DNA from: Simmondsia chinensis
Lineage: Eukaryota; Streptophyta; Magnoliopsida; Caryophyllales; Simmondsiaceae
DNA: 64,000 bases
Reading direction: 5' to 3'
Assembly: GCA_018398585.1 (NCBI GenBank)
Contig: JAGTTD010000003.1
Coordinates: 4,534,637 to 4,598,636, forward strand
Both the position numbers and the translations under genes were made by a program. Under the pieces are notes generated by a model that searched no databases, was not told the origin of the DNA, and saw only the letters and a program-made list of their open reading frames with translations. The first letter of the stretch is position 1, and each line of letters begins with the position of its first letter. Positions 57,223-64,000 of the stretch are shown here, in pieces.

Positions 57223-57909
57223 GCTCTGATACCTATTGTTATGATCGAGATCGATTCCCGAACATAAGCTAAGTAAAAGTGAGATGGATTGAGAATTTGA
57301 GATGAGAAAGAAGGGAAATTAGATAAGAATTAGAGAATTTGGGATGAGAAACTAGAGAGAGTTAGATGAGAGAGAGCAATGATCTCAAATTGAGATTAAT
57401 TTTGTAATTTCTTTCATTGATTGAATGATCTGAATATTACACTCAACAATTATTTATACGCAAGAACAAGGAAGCCAATACAATGTACCCGGACTACCAC
57501 TAATAACCGACTAACTAACAAAATATCTAACCTTCCAAAATATCTTCTAACTAACTCTAAAATATCTAGGCGCCAAGTACCAGCATCTAAACCAGCTACT
57601 AAGGTACTGCAGGCTTATTATTACAACGCATAAGCTACTTTAGGAAATACAATGCAGACTTAAGTGTAGCTTGTTACAATGCAGCACTTACTAAGGAAAG
57701 CAGTAACTGAACTAAGCTATTACATCATTGCAATTTACCAACGAATCTGCACATAAAAGCCTCTAACCAACAACATAACAGCTCACTAATAGCAGCAACT
57801 TAGCAACAACAGAACATTAAGCAGTAGACACCATAGCAGCAGCACCTAACAGAAGTCAACCGCAACACAGCCACCTCAAGCCCATGCCTTGGATTCCCGG
57901 ATCATAACA
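57223..57909 (-). repeat. 5' LTR and primer-binding site of element J
   Basis: Plus strand TGTTATGATCGAG (57237) to GGATCATAACA (57909). Next to it the plus strand GCTCTGATACCT is the complement of AGGTATCAGAGC, one base from the standard initiator-Met primer site. Confidence 0.9.
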
Positions 57910-58576
57910 GAGTCTAGCCCATATCTCGAGCTTTCTGCTTGGCTCATTCTTAGCCCTTGTGTCCCCCAAACTTGTTTTAACTTTTTGATCTTAGAGATCT
58001 GTAGGATTTTGGCCATCCCTTTCTATATTCTCATAGTCAAATTGCTATGCAGTAGGATCCTTGACTAGCCATAGTCAAGCTGAGCTCTCCTCTTTGTAGC
58101 TTTCTTAGGCAGTAGCTTTCTTTTTGGGTTCTGGTAAGTTTAAAAGAGCCACTGTTCTCTTTTTCAGGCTGGTTCTTCTTCCATACATTAATAAAATGGA
58201 ACTGCTAGGGGCTATGGGCCTAGATGTGGCAGATCCTGGTTACTCTCCACTCCAATTAGATGATGTTTTGGATCGTTCATGGGATGCCCAGTCTTCGTGA
58301 CTACTTTAGCTTTAGGGAAGGAGTCCCTGGTTTGCTCAAAGAAATGGGACTTCTCGAATGGCATTTGTATACGCATAAGAGGACCCACAGGAAAAAAATA
58401 TAGTTAGCAGAAGGCTTAGCATTCGCAATACTCTCTGTATTTCCCCTCAATAATTATGACATACCTAATAAGAGACCCTTTCCAAGTCTCGAGGTATCCT
58501 CTCTTAACCTTGTAAGTCCGCAGGCTCCATTGAGCTATAGTCAAAGCACTTCATTTGAATTGTTTATTTCAATGCC
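57910..58576. other. unresolved segment between J and the LINE fragment
   Basis: The left part (to about 58180) should be the continuation of K upstream of its protease, but no gag domain is recognisable on the minus strand. The right part may already belong to the + strand LINE. No frame is long enough to decide. Confidence 0.35.
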
Positions 58577-58962
58577 ATTGCTAGTAATGAGAACCTTTGG
58601 TTTCGAAATGCCTCTAAAGACCTGAGTTGCCATAGATGTGGTCATGATGTTGAATCCTTAGAGCATGTTCTGTTTTTTTGCCCTATTTCATGGGCTGCAT
58701 GGTTCATCTTTGATGTGGGTTTTAAACATCTTTTGGAAGGCTTCAGAAGTTTGCAATTATAGTGGAATTATTTATGCGTTGAATGTTCATTGCTGTGATG
58801 CTAATTTTTCCTTTCTTTGCTGGGAGATTTAAAAGCTAGGAACAAGGCCACTTTCAAGTGTTGTCAATGTCTCCCTAAGGAGATTGCCTCTACTGCCGCC
58901 CTTCATTCAAGTGAACTAGAAGCTGTGCATACATCAGCCGCACCCAAGTTCAGTTCAGCAGT
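58577..58962 (+). pseudogene. LINE zf-RVT domain and start of RNase H (L1-like)
   Basis: The + strand reads ASNENLWFRNASKDLSCHRC then GHDVESLEHVLFFCPISWAA. This C-x2-C...H-x4-C pattern before a Trp fits the zinc-binding domain that ends plant LINE reverse transcriptases (zf-RVT). After a frame change and a stop comes FLCWEI*KARNKATFK (about 58815-58860), the LLW-IWKARN--VF linker seen before the RNase H of plant LINE-derived proteins, and KEIASTAALHSSELEAV. Element L is inserted at 58963, so the rest lies beyond the window or is lost. Confidence 0.75.
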
Positions 58963-59327
58963 TGTTAAGCTTCAATTTGAGGAATTGAAGTTAACTTGTG
59001 AAGAGAGAGTTTAGGGGAGAGGACAATTGAGGTTAGGTGAGAGTTAGAAAAGAGAGAGAAAAATATCTTAAGAATCAAAGAAATTTTTTGTTGAATGACT
59101 TAAGAATTACAAGTTTGGATCCTCTTATAGGAGGAACTGGATACAATGGATCAAAACTATCACTAACTAAGCTTTAACCACCAAACTAGCAGCAATTCAG
59201 CAAGTTAACCGGCTTGGCTCCAAAAAGAACAACTAATATTTGAACTGCCATCACTTCCAAAGCAATACAAGACTCTAAACAATTCAATACATGGATTATA
59301 AGACTCAAAACAGGAGAAATCATAACA
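58963..59327 (-). repeat. 3' LTR of gypsy element L
   Basis: Plus strand TGTTAAGCTTCAATTTGAGG to GAAATCATAACA (365 bp), with the same ends as element I's LTR. A polypurine tract (minus strand AAGTGGAGGGGAT) adjoins at 59328. The other LTR is outside the window. Confidence 0.85.
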
Positions 59328-60580
59328 ATCCCCTCCACTTAAGAAGCTTGTTGACCTCAAGAAGAGAAATTTGGGAATTGACTCTTCAAGAATGCTAATT
59401 CTTGCCAAGTAACAAATCGTTGTCCAAATTCTGCCACTGAACTAGCACTTCTTTAATCTTCATGTTGCCTGCCTTGATCTCTCTGGTGCCACGAACAACA
59501 GCTGGTTACAACACTAAAGCCCCACTAAATCCAGCTTCAGGGGGTAACTTTGAGCTTTTACATGCTTTCTTCACCTATTTCTTAAGCAAACAAACATGAA
59601 AAACTAGGTGATTGTATGCATTAGGGGGCAGCGCAAGCCTATAAGCCACTTCGCCAATCTTTTCAAGAATCTTATATGGACCAAAGAATCGAGCACTTAG
59701 CATGACATTGCTCTTGATAGCCACGGTAGACTGTCTATTAGGTTGTAATTTGAAATAAACCATATCACCACCTTCATAATTCTTGTCCACAAGCTTCTTG
59801 TCTACAAATATTTTCATCCTTGCTTGAGCTTGCTGCAGATTGCCTTTGAGCATATGTTGTAATTGCTTCCTCTGTTGCATCAAATCAGAAACTTCAAATT
59901 CATATGAAGTCATATTTTGCAATGAGAAGGGAGTAGGAGGATCATAGTCATATAAAGCTTTGAAAGGAGTAGTGCCAATAGAAGCATGAGCATGGGTATT
60001 GTACTAATACTCAACTAGAGATAACCACTTGTTCCACTCTTTTGGATGAGCGAAAACCATGCTCCTAAGGTATTGTTCAATGCATTGTTTGACTCCTTCC
60101 ATTTGTCCATCAGTTTGAGGATGGTACGAAGAGCTAAAAGCCAAAGTAGTTCCCATAAGCTTGAACAATTCCCTCTAAAAATGACTTGTGAAAATTCTAT
60201 CACAATGAGATACAATGGATTGAGGCAATCCATGTAACTTATATATGTTATCCAAGAAGCATCTGGCTAATCTCTCAGCTGTGACTAGCCGGATCAAAGC
60301 AATGAAATGGATAAACTTTGTGAAATGATCAAACACATGCTATATCACTACCTCGCCTTCATCTTTAGGCAAGCTTCAATGAAATCGATACTTATATTCT
60401 CCCAAGCTCCATCAGGAATAGGGAGAGGCTGGAAAACACCATGGTACTTGTGATCACCCAGCTTTGTTTGTTGACATACATCACAAGAGCCCACAAACTC
60501 AATTACTGCTTTCTTCAGACCAGGCCAATTGAAGTATGCTTTAATTCTCTGTTATGTGCCTTTCACACCTGAATGTCTAC
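59328..60580 (-). pseudogene. gypsy integrase with chromodomain (element L)
   Basis: Minus-strand order. CDVCQQTKLGDHKYHGVFQP ends the zinc finger (about 60440-60500), then NISIDFIEA has the first Asp. HCDRIFTSHF has the second Asp context, SSSYHPQTDGQMEGVKQCIE keeps the catalytic Glu, and NTHAHASIGTTPFKALYDYD follows. The clean 115-codon stretch 59922-59575 has KIFVDKKLVDKNYEGGDMVY and the GPY/F motif RFFGPYKILEKIGEVAYRLA. A frameshifted chromodomain reads EVLVQWQNLD then FVTWQELAFLKSQFPNF (about 59380-59470). Less damaged than element I. Confidence 0.9.
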
Positions 60581-61090
60581 CCCCAAGCTGTGTTATGAGA
60601 AGCACTTATGATCTGATCCCTCAAATCTATTGAAGAACCAATGTACAATCTGCCCTTTAATCGAATTACTCCCTTATTCACTGAAATATCTGCATTAGAA
60701 GTTCTCTTGTAGTCTTTACTGATGCTGTAGGTAGTGATACATTCATGGGAAAAAGTATCATCTTCATAGGACTTGTAAACCTCTTCTAACCAAGAAGGAA
60801 GAACAACAGAAATGGCTCCACAGTAAGCTTGCTCACCAGCTTCTAATCTTCTTAACAAGGCATCATTAGCTTGATTTTATTTGCCTTTTCTATACTCAAT
60901 TGCATAATCAAGGCCCAACATCTTTATTAACCCTTTCTTCTGTATTGTTGTCACAATCTTTGGCTCTAGCAAATGCTTCAAGCTTTGATGATAAGTTCTG
61001 ATTATGAATCTGTGACCATCAAGGTAATGCCTCCATTTACCAACTGCTGACAAAATTGCGAAGTACTCCTTCTCATATGTGGACATTGCT
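60577..61090 (-). pseudogene. gypsy RNase H end and pre-integrase linker (element L)
   Basis: YEKEYFAILSAVGKWRHYLD, then RFIIRTYHQSLKHLLEPK (the usual HTDHQSLK has Asp changed to Tyr), LDYAIEYRKGK, and after a break the stretch 60858-60577 with LRRLEAGEQAYCGAISVVLP and GVIRLKGRLYIGSSIDLRDQ. The same words occur in element I (44735-44304). Confidence 0.9.
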
Positions 61091-62065
61091 TGATGTTTTG
61101 AGAGATTGAGTTAGATAAGCACTGGGCCTTCCCTTTGGTGACAACACTGCTCCAATACCAGTTCTACTGGTATCAGTCTCTAAAACAAAGTCCTCAGCAA
61201 AATTGGGCATAGCAAGGACAAGGGTTTCACACATAGCTGCTTTTAGAGCTTCAAAGGCTGCTTGAGCTCTATCACTCCACACAAAAGCACCCTTCTTTAG
61301 CAGATCTATCAAGGGTCTTGCAGTCGATCCAAAATTAGCAATGAACTTCCCGTAATAGCCTGTTAAGCCCAAGAAACCTCGCAATTGCTTCAAGGTGGCT
61401 GGAATTGGCCATTCTTTCATAGCTTGTATCTTTGAGGGATCTGTGGAGACTCCCTTGGATGATATAACACGTCCCAAATAATCCAGTTGCCGCTGCATAA
61501 AAGCGCACTTAGAAAACTTTACAAAGAACTTGTGATTGCCCATGACAAGGAAGACTTCCCTCAAGTGTTGTAGATGATCTTCATAATAGGCATTGTAAAT
61601 GAGAATATCATCAAAGAAGACCAGTACAAATATCCTCAGAAACGGCTTGAAGATATCATTCATTGCTGCATAAAATGTAGCTGGTGCATTGGTCAAGCCA
61701 AAAGGCATAACCACAAGCTCATAGTGGCCATGATGAGTTTGAAATGTAGTCTTAAAGATGTCTTGCTCAAGCACTCTATTCTGGTGATATCCCTGTCTTA
61801 AATCCAACTTAGAGCAGAAACATGTTCCATACAATTCATCGAATAAATCATCAATAACAGGAATTGGGAACTCATCTTTGATTGTCAAAGAATTGAGTTG
61901 CCTATAGTCAATGCACATCCTTGTAGAACCATCTTTCTTCTTCACTAAAATGACCGGTGAAGCAAAAGGACTGTGGCTTGATTTAATGAAGCAAGTCTTG
62001 AGCAATTCCTCTACTTGTCTCTCAATTTCTGATTTCTGAGCATGAGAACACTTGTAGGGCCTCAA
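61073..62065 (-). pseudogene. gypsy reverse transcriptase and RNase H, long open frame (element L)
   Basis: The longest open frame in the window: 330 codons. RT motifs: MRPYKCSHAQKSEIERQVEE, SPFASPVILVKKKDGSTRMC, IDYRQLNSLTIKDEFPIPVI, SKLDLRQGYHQ, VVMPFGLTNAPATFYAAMND, and FVLVFFDDILIYNAYYEDHL with the active-site FFDD intact. Thumb: YLGRVISSKGVSTDPSKIQA and LKQLRGFLGLTGYYGKFIAN. RNase H start: FVLETDTSRTGIGAVLSPKG. The frame ends prematurely in RNase H. It overlaps the next segment by 14 bp, where the frame changes. RT seems intact in sequence, but the polyprotein as a whole is broken. Confidence 0.9.
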
Positions 62066-62930
62066 TTTGAATGGTGCTACATCAGATTTTAGAGGAATGG
62101 CATGATCAAGGCACCTCTATGGAGGAAGAGACTTAGGTTGCTCAAAAATGTCCTCAAACTCCTCTATCAAAGCTTTAACTTCAGGCTGCTGCACAAAACA
62201 CAATTCTGCTGGAGCAATTGCAAACAGCTGACCAATCCACTTATAAGCACTCTTCTTGAAACCTCCTTGCAAGCTCTTGCCTTTAATCAGTTGCAATTGA
62301 GCTTGATCTTCAATGCCTTGCAAAGTAACTTTTGTTCCTTAAATCTCAAAAGAAATAGTTAGCTTAACAAAGTCAAAAACCATAGCGCTGAGCGATGTCA
62401 TCCAATCAACTCCAAGCACCATATCACATCCTCCTAAGGGAAGGATTCTGAAATCATAGGTGAATTAATGCTCCTACATAGACCATTGGAAGTCTTGGCA
62501 TTTGTTTTGTGTGAGGATAGAATTCCCATCAACCCCGGTTACAGCCAAGGGATGAGTTTTAATCACTTCATGCCCAACTTTCTTCATAACCTCTGGATCA
62601 ACGAAGCTATGAGTACTTCCACTATCTATTAGGATAGTGATGTGCCTTATTCCTGCGTTTCTTTTGATCCTTATCGTCTTGTGAGCTCCATTACTAGTCA
62701 GTGCCTTCATAGAAATTTCAATCTCATCCTCAACCAATTCATCCTGGGACTCATGATCAGAACTGTCCTCATCAGGCTCAGATTCAACACTGTCTAACTG
62801 TATTATAGCATTAACCCCTTGAGCAGACATCAAAAACTTGGAGCTACAGTTATGTCCAGGATGATAAGGCTGATTGCACTTGTAACAAAGCCTTTGAGGC
62901 CTCTTCTCGGCAGATCTACTGGTCTTGGTC
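62066..62930 (-). pseudogene. gypsy zinc knuckle, protease and linker (element L)
   Basis: The zinc knuckle RLCYKCNQPYHPGHNCSSKF (about 62895-62840) has the complete CX2CX4HX4C pattern. The 119-codon stretch 62833-62474 is acidic at first (SVESEPDEDSSDHESQDELV), then carries ITILIDSGSTHSFVDPEVMK with catalytic DSG intact, and ends by a stop in the CQDFQWSM region. The protease end ILPLGGCDMVLGVDWMTSLS lies in a following frame. 62323-62117 is the linker to the RT (KSAYKWIGQLFAIAPAELCF). Confidence 0.9.
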
Positions 62931-64000
62931 CCATTTACATCTGTATGATGAAATTTTGAACCATTGTTAAGGTCTTAGGACCAATAGCTTTCACTATGTT
63001 TTTAATTCGTGGCTTCAATCCACTAATAAAACTTGAGACATAATAAGACTCAGTTGCTTGAGGATAAGTAGCTATCATACTAGCTCTTAAGTTCTCAAAT
63101 CTTGTCATGTATTCTCTCATAGTTGTGGTTTGAGTGACTTTATTGAAATTGTCTACTACATCACTAGTGTCCTCATCATCATATCTTTCACTCAACTCCT
63201 CTACAAATTCAACCCAAGAAGGGTCTATATTGCTTTTCAACAAACTATAAAACCATACCTCATGATCACCATGAAGATATACTGCTGCCAATTCAACCTT
63301 TTCAAATTCTTTGATGTTGTAGAAATGGAAGTATCTATCACATCTCCTCAACCATGACTAAGGTTGCTTGCCGTCAAAAGGATCAATCTGCACTCTTGGC
63401 TTTCTGAATATATTGCTTCTATTCTCAGAAGAAGCATCATTTCTACCAGAACTTTGCTGCTGGTAGTGATCAAGTGGCCTATCCAGATGCAAAATGTTAT
63501 CGGGTGAAGTTTTAGTAGGAACAACAAAATCCAAATGCCTCACAAATTCATTTGAGGTCATGCCAGATGCTCGAGATTGCACTTGCTCAACAGGATGATC
63601 TTGTGATCTGACAGTTGCTTCAACTCCTTGTAACCTTATCTCAACGGATTGGTGAAGATCTTGAGGTCTAGCATTCGTATGAATCATTGAAGGAGCATCA
63701 CTTGGTCTATTCAAGATTGCAGCGCTTATGCTCGGCACTTGTGATTGCATCTCTTCAGCCAAAGGCAATAGTTGACTATCAGGTCGAAGAACTCCTAGAA
63801 CAGATGATTCGCCTTGCTTATTTACTTGATTTTGCAAATTCGAAAGCTTGCTCTCAAATCCTTGGAGTTTCTGCTCAATCAAAACTTCATATTTCTTCAC
63901 ATTCTCTACTTGATCTTGCTTCAAGCAATCAATTCCTTGCTGTTGCAGAACCTAAAATCGATTGAACATATCATCCAATTGTGACTTCAATTGATCATTT
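62931..64000 (-). pseudogene. gypsy gag (element L), runs off the window
   Basis: Retrotrans_gag domain at 63351-62935: CDRYFHFYNIKEFEKVELAA, VYLHGDHEVWFYSLLKSNID, MTRFENLRASMIATYPQATE, YYVSSFISGLKPRIKNIVKA. Upstream, 63924-63358 is a coiled-coil and Pro/Gln-rich half (VLIEQKLQGFESKLSNLQNQ; VEQVQSRASGMTSNEFVRHL), ending PRVQIDPFDGKQP just before a stop and the gag domain. The first residues and the 5' LTR are beyond 64000. Confidence 0.9.

Larger units (their letters stand above)
54992..57909 (-). mobile_element. gag-only LTR retrotransposon J, inserted in K
   Basis: Two similar LTRs (54992-55672, 681 bp; 57237-57909, 673 bp) enclose only 1.56 kb. The primer-binding site (plus strand GCTCTGATACCT, 57223-57234) and the polypurine tract (minus strand CAAGGGGAAGGGAA, just right of 55672) are both in place. 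Flanks are GAGAC (54987-54991) and GAGTC (57910-57914), 4/5 matching. The only gene is a gag-like frame. The complete ends with no pol fit a non-autonomous TR-GAG-type element. Confidence 0.85.

Noticed and set aside
55110..57400. Long direct repeat considered as a segmental duplication
   Set aside because: The repeated segments are the two LTRs of element J, with primer site and polypurine tract in the right places.
1..64000. tRNA, rRNA, CRISPR, bacterial operon or organellar insertions
   Set aside because: No cloverleaf-like sequence, regular spacer array, ribosomal signature or compact operon was seen; the only tRNA-related words are primer-binding sites.

Overview
The window looks like gene-poor, repeat-packed nuclear DNA of a flowering plant, probably a eudicot. 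The evidence is nested plant-type Ty1/copia and Ty3/gypsy LTR retrotransposons, RTE-like and L1-like LINE remnants, long foldback DNA elements, and one intron-containing host gene of the plant-only CASP-like family. Nothing prokaryotic or organellar was seen. Most transposon genes are broken by stops and frameshifts. The species cannot be named from the sequence.

Layout, left to right. Positions 36-16,340 hold an old copia element (D, family 1, + strand) whose gag zinc-knuckle segment is triplicated. Its pol is split by a second copia element (A, family 2, 3735-13288), recognisable by its LTRs and a near-matching 5-bp target duplication. A is itself interrupted by a minus-strand family-2 LTR unit (B, 6429-8653) and a 60-bp LINE tail. 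A SIRE-like copia (F, 16,447 to about 20,390) runs into a minus-strand family-2 copia (C, to 25,135), which sits against a gypsy pol fragment (G, 25,136-27,110).

Positions 27,792-28,930 carry the only convincing host gene: the first two exons of a CASP-like membrane protein (minus strand), with a TATA box. Its last exon is not found. Two long foldback elements with Mutator-like 8-9 bp target duplications follow (29,121-30,730 and 40,173-41,313). Between them lie a family-1 solo LTR (H) and a full family-1 copia (E, 32,620-39,748, minus) flanked by a perfect 5-bp target duplication.

From 42,213 to the end, all gypsy pol genes are on the minus strand. Element I (42,213-48,172) is a chromodomain-bearing gypsy interrupted by an RTE-type LINE tail with a 21-bp target duplication. 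Element K (about 50,590-58,180) is a Tat-like gypsy with two RNase H domains; next to its pol 3' end is an opposite-strand coding-like module (48,250-50,480). Element J (54,992-57,909), inserted in K, is a compact gag-only element. Element L (58,963 to the window edge), of the same family as I, is inserted in an L1-like LINE fragment (+ strand).

No complete functional pathway is present. The genes are the replication machinery of separate retrotransposons: Gag shell, protease, integrase, reverse transcriptase and RNase H. J, B and the foldback elements could only have moved using proteins supplied by others.
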